In this document: piece by piece, positions 41,967 to 49,167 of the stretch
How positions within the stretch are numbered: position 1 is the first letter of the stretch
How the letters are laid out: each line of letters begins with the position of its first letter
Source of the DNA: Bacteroidales bacterium
GTDB taxonomy: Bacteria; Bacteroidota; Bacteroidia; Bacteroidales; UBA932
Assembly: GCA_017423025.1 (NCBI GenBank)
Contig: JAFPGC010000007.1
Location: 1 to 49,487 of the forward strand
Reading direction: 5' to 3'
Length of the DNA: 49,487 nt
Notes under the pieces: generated by a model
The model's database searches: none
Seen by the model: only the letters and a program-made list of their open reading frames with translations
What the model was told of the DNA's origin: nothing
Translations under genes and position numbers: made by a program

Positions 41967-43547
41967 CTATTTTTGGTAGTTCACTACTGTCCATCCACTA
42001 GGGATACCGCTAGAGGTTATAGGCCATGAAGACAAAGAGCTCGCTTTGGTAAACGTTCCCTTATTGGCAACACCATGAAGCCATTCATGTGTGTAACCAG
42101 AGGCAGGTATATTAGTAGCCAAACAAGTAACAGATTGTAGTTTTGAGCAGAATCGGAACATATAATTGTAGCAATCTTGAACTAGTGTCGCTGCAGGCAG
42201 GACGGGGCTGGAAGTCAGGTTAGAGCAGTTTTCAAACATATTACCGTAGCATCCTTGAGCCAGCGTCATTGCAGGCAATATTTCGGGGGCAGTAGTCAGG
42301 TTGGCGCAATTACCGAACATGTACGAGTAGCAACTTGCTGAAAGTGTAGTTGCAGGTAGTTTCAGGCCGCTCGCGTCAGTTAGTGCGGAATAATAATTAA
42401 AAAGTCCACTAAATGCACCTGGGAATGTTAGAGTCTTTGCCGTTACAAAACTATCCTCGTTAACAAGGCTCATGATGTTGCCATATACCTTCACTTGGGC
42501 TGTCCCGTTACTGAATGTGGTACTGTAATATGAGGAAATCGCGTTTTTATTACCGTAGAACGCCACCTTATCGCCAGTTGTTACATCTATGGTGCAAGTT
42601 GGACGGCTCACAGTGGTCTTATCGCCTCCATTCAGGGAGTACTGCATGCCGTACTGTGCATTATTCACTACAATGGTTCCGTCCGTTATGGCCTCCAGCG
42701 TCAGCGGAACAGATAGCGGGTCTCTCTCCATCCTCCAGCTTACGTTGTAGCCGTTACCATACGTATAGGACTTATCGGTCAGCGACTTAACATAGTAGTT
42801 GGTCCCGTCGTTGGCAGTAATCTCGACGTTTGCGTTGTACTGTGCTTCAATGGCCACGTAGATGGGCCCTTCTGCGGCCGTGCGGTTGATAGTGTAGGAG
42901 TGGCTGTAATCTTCAGTGAAAGTGAGGGTCATTTGTTTGATGTCTCCGGTGATTTCGCTTGTACCATCGCTGTTTTTCAGAGTAATGGCAAGGATGGCGA
43001 GCCGGTTCTCCAGCGTGACAGAGGCCGGCAGTTGGGCATCCGAGAAGTTGCCCATATAAGAGCAAAGGTCCAGACTACTGCCGATGGTGGCAAGCAAACC
43101 GTCCTGCGTATCCAGTTTGGAGTAGTCAACGATCCTGGAAGTGTAGACTTCGTCATCAGGATCAATCTCCTCCTTGACCATAGCGGCAGGATAGATGAAA
43201 TTAAAAGCACCGCTATTTGCAGGAGTATAATCAAGGGTGAATTTCAAATGAGCCGACTTGCCTTCGTTATATATATCATCAACTGTAAGAGGATTACTGA
43301 CGGCCTTCCGGGATTGATTATTCTCGTCTTTATACACGAGAGCAATCCGATCATCTACGGAAAAAGTCTTCACGCCTTCGGCCGTGAGGGCCTTGGTACC
43401 CCCTTCATCGCTAAAACCGATGGTCGTGGTCAGAGTAATGCTTTTGTCTTCCTGCTGCTGGTCCTCTTCGACCTTGGCACAGCCCGCCAGGATGGCTCCC
43501 ATTGCTACGAGGGCAGCCATGCCAAAAAGTTTCATTGTCTTTTTCAT
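41967..43547 (-). CDS. Fimbrillin-like lipoprotein with C-terminal Cys/Tyr-rich (DUF285/BspA-like) repeats
   Basis: A 526-residue lipoprotein with signal ending AILAGC (Cys23). The N-terminal half is fimbrillin-like (FIYPAAMVKEE, SVTLENRLAILAITL). Residues about 400-490 hold three repeats of about 26 residues with the pattern LPAxTLxxxCYxxMFxxCxxL, as in BspA/DUF285-type leucine-rich surface proteins. The mosaic layout fits a variable surface adhesin. It is preceded by a 44-residue peptide gene of the same family as at 39949, 24 bp upstream. Confidence 0.82.
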   Translation of the reverse strand: MKKTMKLFGMAALVAMGAILAGCAKVEEDQQQEDKSITLTTTIGFSDEGGTKALTAEGVKTFSVDDRIALVYKDENNQSRKAVSNPLTVDDIYNEGKSAHLKFTLDYTPANSGAFNFIYPAAMVKEEIDPDDEVYTSRIVDYSKLDTQDGLLATIGSSLDLCSYMGNFSDAQLPASVTLENRLAILAITLKNSDGTSEITGDIKQMTLTFTEDYSHSYTINRTAAEGPIYVAIEAQYNANVEITANDGTNYYVKSLTDKSYTYGNGYNVSWRMERDPLSVPLTLEAITDGTIVVNNAQYGMQYSLNGGDKTTVSRPTCTIDVTTGDKVAFYGNKNAISSYYSTTFSNGTAQVKVYGNIMSLVNEDSFVTAKTLTFPGAFSGLFNYYSALTDASGLKLPATTLSASCYSYMFGNCANLTTAPEILPAMTLAQGCYGNMFENCSNLTSSPVLPAATLVQDCYNYMFRFCSKLQSVTCLATNIPASGYTHEWLHGVANKGTFTKASSLSSWPITSSGIPSGWTVVNYQK

Positions 43548-43571
43548 GCTTTCTTCGTTCTAATGGGAAAC

Positions 43572-43706
43572 TTATTCTTCGTCAATGGTGTTCCAATTGT
43601 AGTTTTGCAATCCCCCGTCAGGGCTCTGGCAAATAATACCTTCTGCCTTAACCTGGACAACCATTGCCGAGGGGGCCTCATAAAGCTGCTTTTCTTGTAA
43701 AACCAT
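43572..43706 (-). CDS. 44-residue peptide, second member of the small family
   Basis: Starts MVLQEKQLYEAPSAMVVQVK and continues AEGIICQSP, then a Gly/Asn/Asp tail ending IDEE. The positions of Y-E-A-P and K-x-E-G-I-I-C-x-S-P match the 39949 peptide one for one, with one residue more at the N-terminus. It sits between a near-perfect promoter (43779-43750) and the lipoprotein gene. Single Cys26 (Cys25 in the other copy) is conserved. Too short for gene finders. Function unknown. Confidence 0.7.
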   Translation of the reverse strand: MVLQEKQLYEAPSAMVVQVKAEGIICQSPDGGLQNYNWNTIDEE

Positions 43707-43749
43707 AAATAAAAGGAATAGAATACTTTATTACTACTTAAAAACCGCG

Positions 43750-43779
43750 CAAAGTTACACTTTTCTGCCAGAACCACAA
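43750..43779 (-). promoter_or_regulatory. Promoter for the small peptide-lipoprotein pair (TTG-N19-TAACTTTG)
   Basis: On the minus strand TTG (43779-43777), 19 bp, then TAACTTTG (43757-43750). The predicted start near 43743 gives a 37-nt leader to the peptide ATG at 43706. Confidence 0.8.
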
Positions 43780-43815
43780 TAATTATTTCCATCGTATCCA
43801 CTATCCTATGAAAAA

Positions 43816-43842
43816 GCCCCGGCAGATGCACTCTGTCGGGGC
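43816..43842 (-). terminator. Intrinsic terminator after the truncated gene
   Basis: GCCCCGGCAGA (43816-43826) pairs with TCTGTCGGGGC (43832-43842) around a 5-base loop, with TTTTT next on the minus strand. It lies 26 bp after the stop at 43869 and ends the gene fragment there. Confidence 0.8.
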
Positions 43843-43868
43843 CGATAAACTCGGTTTTCAGCCGGAGA

Positions 43869-44062
43869 CTAACCGTTGCTCAGCACGGCACTCACAAGCA
43901 TCTCCGCACTCTTCTCGCCGGTGGCGGTATTGATGTAGAAATACTTGAAGAACACCTTCGGGAATCCGGTGGAAGGAGCGCCACACTTGGCGTCATACTT
44001 CGCCTTGATGTCAATGGCGGTATCCACCAACCCGTGCACGAGAATCCGCCTTTTGGTGTACG
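43869..44062 (-). pseudogene. C-terminal fragment of an unknown gene cut by a MITE-like element
   Basis: On the minus strand, from 44062 to the stop at 43869, the frame reads ILVHGLVDTAIDIKAKYDAK, then GAPSTGFPKVFFKYFYINTA and EMLVSAVLSNG. It has no start and is cut at its 5' side where the inverted-repeat element begins. Followed by a good terminator. I do not recognise the family. It looks like the end of a beta-rich surface or phage-structural protein. Confidence 0.55.
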
Positions 44063-44238
44063 GGTGGCAGGTTGCCTATGCCCTTCGGGCGGCGTAGACG
44101 CCCATGTCTCGTGAATGGGAGGGGCCCGACAGCAGTTGTTCCGGCGGGGAAGCTTGCTTCCCGGACGGTGCAACTGCAGGTGGGAGGGATAGGGCCGAAG
44201 GCCCGTACCGCCCGAAGGGCATAGGGCAACCTGTCACC
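44063..44238. mobile_element. Second MITE-like element with about 30-bp terminal inverted repeats
   Basis: The left end (44063-44092, containing CAGGTTGCC and TATGCCCTTCGGGCGG) is matched in reverse complement by 44208-44238 with one substitution and one indel. The 176-bp body is GC-rich and holds GGGCC(GAA)GGCCC-type hairpins. Its family differs from that of the 27403 element. It interrupts or abuts the gene fragment at 43869-44062. Confidence 0.7.
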
Positions 44239-44265
44239 ACCTTCCAACAGGGGAAATGATTAAAT

Positions 44266-45285
44266 TTAATGTTTTAGTTGTTTCCTGACCTGGTCCATGA
44301 TCCTCAGGACGGAAATGGAAGTGTCAGGGGAGTTGATGCGGCTTTCGTGGCCGGAGAGGACGCAGGAGATGAATTCCTGGAATTCATAATAGTAGTCGTC
44401 CCTTTGCGCGACCTCCGGCACAGTCAGGTCTGTTCCGGTTGAATCCTCGCCGCGTCCAGACGCGGGCGTTCCGTGCGGGAAGTAAGTGACTTGGCGACAG
44501 ATGTGAATCTTATCCAGCACGAGGCTGCCGCCTTCGCCGGAAATTTCCGTCGGGAGGAAAGAATCGGCAATCTTGGAATAAAAGACGGTGGCATTGAGGC
44601 CGGGATACACAAAATCGAGGGTTCCCTGGAGGTCCGTTACGCCCCTTCCAGGCAGCTCTCGCGTGAGGATATGCTGCCCTGAAATGCCCGTTGGCTCGCC
44701 CAGGAGATACACCATCGGCCATATTGTATAAATGCCGATATCCATGAGGGCGCCGCCGGCGCAGGGGGGGTCGAACGAGGCGGCGACTTCCCCTCTTTGC
44801 AGCGCTTCATACTTGGACGAGTATTGGCAGTAGGTGGCGCTGTAACGCCGAATAGGGCCGATTTCCTTCAGGAAAGAGGCGGCCTTGAGGAAGTTGGGGT
44901 TCAGGGTGGAGATCATCGCCTCCATCAGGATCAGGCCCCGGCGACGGGCTTCGGCCACCATCTCCACAGCCTCTTCCGCGTTGGCTGCGAGCGGCTTTTC
45001 GCAGAGGACGTGCTTACCCGCCTGCAGGCATTTCAAGGCAATCGCATGGTGGGTATGGTTGGGCGTGCCGATGTACACGGCATCCACCTGGGGATCCCGG
45101 AGCATTTCATCCAGGTTGTCGTATGCGGCGGGAATGCCCTGGCTTTGAGCAAATAAGCGGGCACGCTCGATGGAACGGGAGCAAACGGCTGCGGCGACGA
45201 AGCGTTCATTTTCCCTTGCGCCGCGCAGCACCCAGGACGTAATCCTTCCCGTGCCGACAAGCCCGAACCTGACGATATCCGGCAT
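44266..45285 (-). CDS. Gfo/Idh/MocA-family oxidoreductase
   Basis: A 339-residue NAD(P)-dependent sugar-type dehydrogenase. RFGLVGTGRITSWVL is the Rossmann nucleotide-binding start, DAVYIGTPNHTHH the next strand and GKHVLCEKPLA carries the conserved E-K-P. The C-terminal domain is the usual alpha/beta substrate half. Substrate unknown. It starts 6 bp after the lipocalin-like lipoprotein gene in the same direction. Confidence 0.9.
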   Translation of the reverse strand: MPDIVRFGLVGTGRITSWVLRGARENERFVAAAVCSRSIERARLFAQSQGIPAAYDNLDEMLRDPQVDAVYIGTPNHTHHAIALKCLQAGKHVLCEKPLAANAEEAVEMVAEARRRGLILMEAMISTLNPNFLKAASFLKEIGPIRRYSATYCQYSSKYEALQRGEVAASFDPPCAGGALMDIGIYTIWPMVYLLGEPTGISGQHILTRELPGRGVTDLQGTLDFVYPGLNATVFYSKIADSFLPTEISGEGGSLVLDKIHICRQVTYFPHGTPASGRGEDSTGTDLTVPEVAQRDDYYYEFQEFISCVLSGHESRINSPDTSISVLRIMDQVRKQLKH

Positions 45286-45291
45286 CCTGTC

Positions 45292-46833
45292 CTAGAGCTT
45301 CCTGACGAGGGAGATGGTGTAGAAGTAACGGGAGCCATCCTCGTTTTCGCGGAGGGCGTACCAGTTCATAACATCCCCGTTAATGGAGACCTCCCACCAG
45401 TCGCGAACTTCCTCCGAGCCTTCTTCCTTGCTCTTCCAGCGGAAGCACAGCAGGGTGCCGTCCATGAAGTATTCGTCAAACTCATCTTCAATGATCCACT
45501 CCTCCGGGCCGTTGGCAATGGAGAAGACGTAGGTGCCGTCTTCGTTTATCTGCCAGCGGCAGTCTCGCAATTCTGTGCTGCCCTGCGATATATCGTAGCC
45601 CTGCAGGGAAACACGTGCTTCCCAGGTGCCCACGATGGCTTCGCGGAAGTCGGAGGTTTGTTTTACCAGTCTCATGGGAGTCCAGTCTCCGGTGCTGACA
45701 ATCAGTTCTCCGCGGATGGTGGTATGCCTGAACTCGCAATCCATTTCCTCTTCATCGATGCGGTTGATGATGAACTCGTCGATGAGGGTAATCTCTGCGC
45801 TGGACTGGCCGGTAAGGGTTACTTTGTTTCCTTCGATCTTGACATCGTACTCACGTAAGTGGCCCCATTTGGCGGCGGTCTCCGTGAAGTCGGGCTTGGA
45901 GGAACTCACCAGGGCCAGGGAGGTGGAACGGAAGGTGGTAACGGTCTTCTGGTTGGTAAGGGCTGTTTTTCTGTTGACCTCAGTCTGCATCCACTTGCCC
46001 AGGATGTTCTTCTCGATTTCCTGCTGGGAGGGGACGCGGACCTTCCTCAGGCTCACTGCATCGGTGTAGGTGGAACCGTCTTCATTCCGGCGAAGGGCCG
46101 TCAAAATGAGATTCTCTTTATCAAGGGCGGCAATTTCCCACCAGTCCCGTCCTTCCTGGGCTTCCGGGCCCACCTCTTTCCAGCGGGAGCAGAAGAGTTT
46201 GCCATCCACAAAGTACTGGTCGAACTCGTCTTCAAAAGTGGTCCACCGGCCCGGGGCGGTACTCATGGAGAAGACGTAGGTCCCATCGGCCTTAAGGTCC
46301 CATCGGCAGTCCTGGGGGTCGTCGAACTCGTCCAGGGGATAGAGTCCTTCCCAGGATCCGATAATGGCGCTGCCGTAGTCCTCGGCAACCTTTGCCAGGT
46401 GAACGTTTCCATGGGTTTCTTCATTGGCCAGTTTTCCGCCCTTGAGGGTTTGGTGCCTGAACTTGCAAATCATTTCCTTGGAATTGAGGGAATAGATTGT
46501 ATAGCGGTTGATCAGGGTGACATCCGGTTCGGGGTGGCCGGTGAGGATAACTGTATTGCCGGTAATCTTGACCTCATAATCCAGACGGTCATTCCATTTG
46601 GCGGCTTGCTCGGTATAGTCTGTCTTGGAAGAACTGACAAAGGCCTGAGTGCCCGACACAAACGTCGTAACGGTCTTCTGGGTGGTAAGGGCGGGCTGGC
46701 CGTCTATATCGGTTTCCATCCACTTGCCAATAAGCAGTTCCACGGTTGCGGGGTCCAGGTCCCTGTCTTTGTAGCAACTGACAAAGAACAACGAGCTGAT
46801 GACCGTTGCAAAGAAAAGTAATGCTTTCTTCAT
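45292..46833 (-). CDS. Tandemly duplicated lipocalin-like lipoprotein
   Basis: A 513-residue lipoprotein with signal ending FFVSC (Cys20). Two homologous halves are seen (about 28-270 and 275-513), each with LLIGKWMETD / ILGKWMQTEV, TTQKTVTTF / TNQKTVTTF, FVSSSKTDYTEQAAKW / LVSSSKPDFTETAAKW, and IIGSWEG / IVGTWEA with CRWDLKADGTYVFS / CRWQINEDGTYVFS. Each half holds two lipocalin-type units. Extracytoplasmic ligand binding is likely; ligand unknown. It starts 33 bp after the kbl stop. Confidence 0.8.
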   Translation of the reverse strand: MKKALLFFATVISSLFFVSCYKDRDLDPATVELLIGKWMETDIDGQPALTTQKTVTTFVSGTQAFVSSSKTDYTEQAAKWNDRLDYEVKITGNTVILTGHPEPDVTLINRYTIYSLNSKEMICKFRHQTLKGGKLANEETHGNVHLAKVAEDYGSAIIGSWEGLYPLDEFDDPQDCRWDLKADGTYVFSMSTAPGRWTTFEDEFDQYFVDGKLFCSRWKEVGPEAQEGRDWWEIAALDKENLILTALRRNEDGSTYTDAVSLRKVRVPSQQEIEKNILGKWMQTEVNRKTALTNQKTVTTFRSTSLALVSSSKPDFTETAAKWGHLREYDVKIEGNKVTLTGQSSAEITLIDEFIINRIDEEEMDCEFRHTTIRGELIVSTGDWTPMRLVKQTSDFREAIVGTWEARVSLQGYDISQGSTELRDCRWQINEDGTYVFSIANGPEEWIIEDEFDEYFMDGTLLCFRWKSKEEGSEEVRDWWEVSINGDVMNWYALRENEDGSRYFYTISLVRKL

Positions 46834-46866
46834 AATGAATATGTCGAGTTCGTTTGGTTTTAAGCT

Positions 46867-48057
46867 TTACTTGATGACTCCCAGCTCCTTGCCCACCTTT
46901 ACGAAGGCGGCGATGGCCTTGTCCAGGTGCTGCTTCTCGTGGGCGGCGCTCAGCTGCACGCGGATGCGGGCCTGGCCCTTGGGAACCACGGGATAGTAGA
47001 AGCCGGTGACGAAGATGCCTTCTTCGGCCATCTTGGCGGCAAATTTCTGGGAGAGGGGAGCGTCGTAAAGCATGACGGCGCAGATGGCGCTCTGGGTGGG
47101 CTTGATGTCGAAGCCGGCAGCCAGCATCTTGTCACGGAAATACTCTACGTTGGCCTGCAGTTTGTCGTGCAGGGCGTCGCTTTCCTTCAGGATCTTGAAG
47201 GTTTCCAGGGCCGCACCGGCAATCATGGGCGGGATGGAGTTGGAGAAGAGGTAAGGACGGCTGCGCTGACGGAGCATGTCGATAATCTCTTTGCGGCCGG
47301 TGGTGAATCCGCCCACGGCGCCGCCGAAGGCCTTGCCCAGGGTGCCGGTAAAGATATCGATTCGGCCGTAGCAGTTAAACTGTTCGGCTACGCCGTGACC
47401 GGTGGGGCCTACTACGCCGGCGCTGTGGCTCTCGTCCACCATTACCAGGGCGTCGTATTTTTCGGCCAGGTCGCAGATCTTGTCCATAGGGGCCACATTG
47501 CCGTCCATGGAGAACACACCGTCCGTGACGATGATGCGGAAGCGGCAGGCCTGGGCCTCCTTGAGCTTTTCTTCCAGATCGGCCATGTCGGCATTGTTGT
47601 AGCGGAAGCGCTGGGCCTTGCACAGGCGCACGCCGTCAATGATGGAGGCGTGGTTCAGGGAATCGGAGATGATGGCGTCCTCGGCCGTGAAAAGGGGCTC
47701 GAAAACACCGCCGTTGGCGTCGAAGCAGGCGGCGTAGAGGATGGCGTCTTCCGTGTGGAAGTAGTCTGCAATGGCCTTTTCCAGCTCTTTGTGGATATCC
47801 TGGGTGCCGCAGATGAAGCGCACGGAGGACATGCCGTAGCCGCGGGCGTCCATGGCCTTCTTGGCGGCTTCGATGAGGCGGGGGTTATCGGCCAGTCCCA
47901 AATAGTTGTTGGCGCAGAAGTTGAGGGCTTCGCTGCCGTCCTGCAATTTGATGCAGGCGCTTTGGGCCGATGCTATATTTCTCTCTCTTTTGTACAGGCC
48001 GGCCTCGTCAATGGACTGGAGCTCGGCGCTCAGATGCTGTTGAAATTTTCCGTACAT
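46867..48057 (-). CDS. kbl: Glycine C-acetyltransferase (2-amino-3-ketobutyrate CoA ligase)
   Basis: A 396-residue alpha-oxoamine synthase. The PLP lysine is Lys242 in FTGTLGKAFGGAVGG, with VMVDESHSAGVVG and SDSLNHASIIDG before it. The start MYGKFQQHLSAEL fits Kbl. It splits 2-amino-3-ketobutyrate with CoA to glycine and acetyl-CoA. It is divergent from tdh, whose product supplies its substrate. Confidence 0.94.
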   Translation of the reverse strand: MYGKFQQHLSAELQSIDEAGLYKRERNIASAQSACIKLQDGSEALNFCANNYLGLADNPRLIEAAKKAMDARGYGMSSVRFICGTQDIHKELEKAIADYFHTEDAILYAACFDANGGVFEPLFTAEDAIISDSLNHASIIDGVRLCKAQRFRYNNADMADLEEKLKEAQACRFRIIVTDGVFSMDGNVAPMDKICDLAEKYDALVMVDESHSAGVVGPTGHGVAEQFNCYGRIDIFTGTLGKAFGGAVGGFTTGRKEIIDMLRQRSRPYLFSNSIPPMIAGAALETFKILKESDALHDKLQANVEYFRDKMLAAGFDIKPTQSAICAVMLYDAPLSQKFAAKMAEEGIFVTGFYYPVVPKGQARIRVQLSAAHEKQHLDKAIAAFVKVGKELGVIK

Positions 48058-48080
48058 GGTTATTATCTCGTTTATGCTTT

Positions 48081-48088
48081 CAAATTTA
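48081..48088 (-). promoter_or_regulatory. -7 box for kbl (TAAATTTG)
   Basis: On the minus strand TAAATTTG lies 24 bp before the kbl ATG. A TTTTG near 48117-48113 is too far for a standard -33. Confidence 0.5.
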
Positions 48089-48099
48089 GCGATTTTATC

Positions 48100-48130
48100 T
48101 TGAAAATATACGCAAAATGTAATAAATTTG
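48100..48130 (+). promoter_or_regulatory. Promoter for tdh (TTG-N20-TAAATTTG)
   Basis: TTG at 48100-48102 and TAAATTTG at 48123-48130 with 20 bp between. An ATG at 48132 is too close to be transcribed, so the tdh start is moved to 48150. Confidence 0.65.
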
Positions 48131-48149
48131 CATGGATAAAACAGAAAGT

Positions 48150-49103
48150 ATGAAGAATGTTCTGGTGATTGGCTCTACGGGCCAGATTGGATCGGAACTC
48201 ACGATGAAAATCCGTCGTGAAGTCCCTGGAAGCACGGTTGTGGCAGGTTATATCCCGGGCGCAGAGCCCAAGGGTGAGCTTCTGGAAAGCGGTCCTTCCG
48301 CCATTGCCGATGTCCGCGACGCCGCCGGCCTGGCCGCCATCGTGTCGGAGTATAAGATTGACACCATCTATAACCTGGCCGCCCTCCTGTCGGCCGTGGC
48401 GGAGAGAAAGCCCCTGCTGGCCTGGGACATCCAGATGAACGGTCTCCTGAACATCCTGGAGATTGCCCGCGAAAAGGGCTGCGCCGTCTTCACACCTTCT
48501 TCCATCGGCTCCTTCGGCCCGGAAACCCCGCATGTGGGAACGCCTCAGGATACCATCCAGCGCCCCCGCTCCATGTACGGCGTTACCAAGGTTGCTACGG
48601 AACTTCTGAGTGACTATTATTTCCATAAATATGGGGTGGATACCCGTTCGGTCCGTTTCCCGGGCCTCATCTCCTATACCACCCTTCCCGGCGGCGGCAC
48701 CACGGACTATGCCGTTGAAGTGTATTATTCGGCCGTGAAAGGGGAGGAGTTCGTATGCCCCATCGCTCCGGGTACCTATATGGATATGATGTATATGCCG
48801 GACGCCCTGCATGCCGCCATCCAGCTCATGGTGGCCGATCCGTCCCGCCTGAAGCACCGCAATTCCTTCAACATTGCGTCCATGAGCTTCGAGCCGGAGC
48901 AGATCTTCGCCAAAATCCGTGAATACATTCCGGACCTCCGCGTCCGCTACGAGGTAGATCCTGTGCGTCAGGCCATCGCCACCTCCTGGCCGGACAGCAT
49001 GGACGATTCCTGCGCCCGTGAGGAGTGGGATTGGAAGCCCACCTACGACATGGATTCCATGACCCGCGACATGATCCGTCACCTCAGAGATAAATTGCTC
49101 TAA
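48150..49103 (+). CDS. tdh: L-threonine 3-dehydrogenase, SDR (epimerase-like) type
   Basis: A 317-residue extended SDR. MKNVLVIGSTGQIGSEL is the NAD-binding start. FTPSSIGSFGPETP and RPRSMYGVTK give the catalytic Ser and Tyr-x3-Lys, and MYMPDALHAAIQLM is typical of short-chain threonine dehydrogenases. It oxidises threonine to 2-amino-3-ketobutyrate for Kbl. I prefer the ATG at 48150 over 48132 because of the -7 box at 48123-48130. Confidence 0.93.
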   Translation: MKNVLVIGSTGQIGSELTMKIRREVPGSTVVAGYIPGAEPKGELLESGPSAIADVRDAAGLAAIVSEYKIDTIYNLAALLSAVAERKPLLAWDIQMNGLLNILEIAREKGCAVFTPSSIGSFGPETPHVGTPQDTIQRPRSMYGVTKVATELLSDYYFHKYGVDTRSVRFPGLISYTTLPGGGTTDYAVEVYYSAVKGEEFVCPIAPGTYMDMMYMPDALHAAIQLMVADPSRLKHRNSFNIASMSFEPEQIFAKIREYIPDLRVRYEVDPVRQAIATSWPDSMDDSCAREEWDWKPTYDMDSMTRDMIRHLRDKLL

Positions 49104-49132
49104 ACGGGTTATTCAAGAGTGAAAGAAGAAAA

Positions 49133-49167
49133 AAGGCCGATGCTTTAAGATTGTAAGCATCGGCCTT
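49133..49167 (+). terminator. Terminator of tdh
   Basis: AAGGCCGATGCTT (49133-49145) and AAGCATCGGCCTT (49155-49167) form a perfect 13-bp stem with a 9-base loop and AATTTT after it. Confidence 0.85.

Noticed and set aside
42900-43700. 266-residue plus-strand frame
   Set aside because: Antisense of the DUF285-like lipoprotein and its small peptide.
44011-44247. 78-residue frame on the minus strand
   Set aside because: It falls inside the inverted-repeat element and reads repeat sequence.
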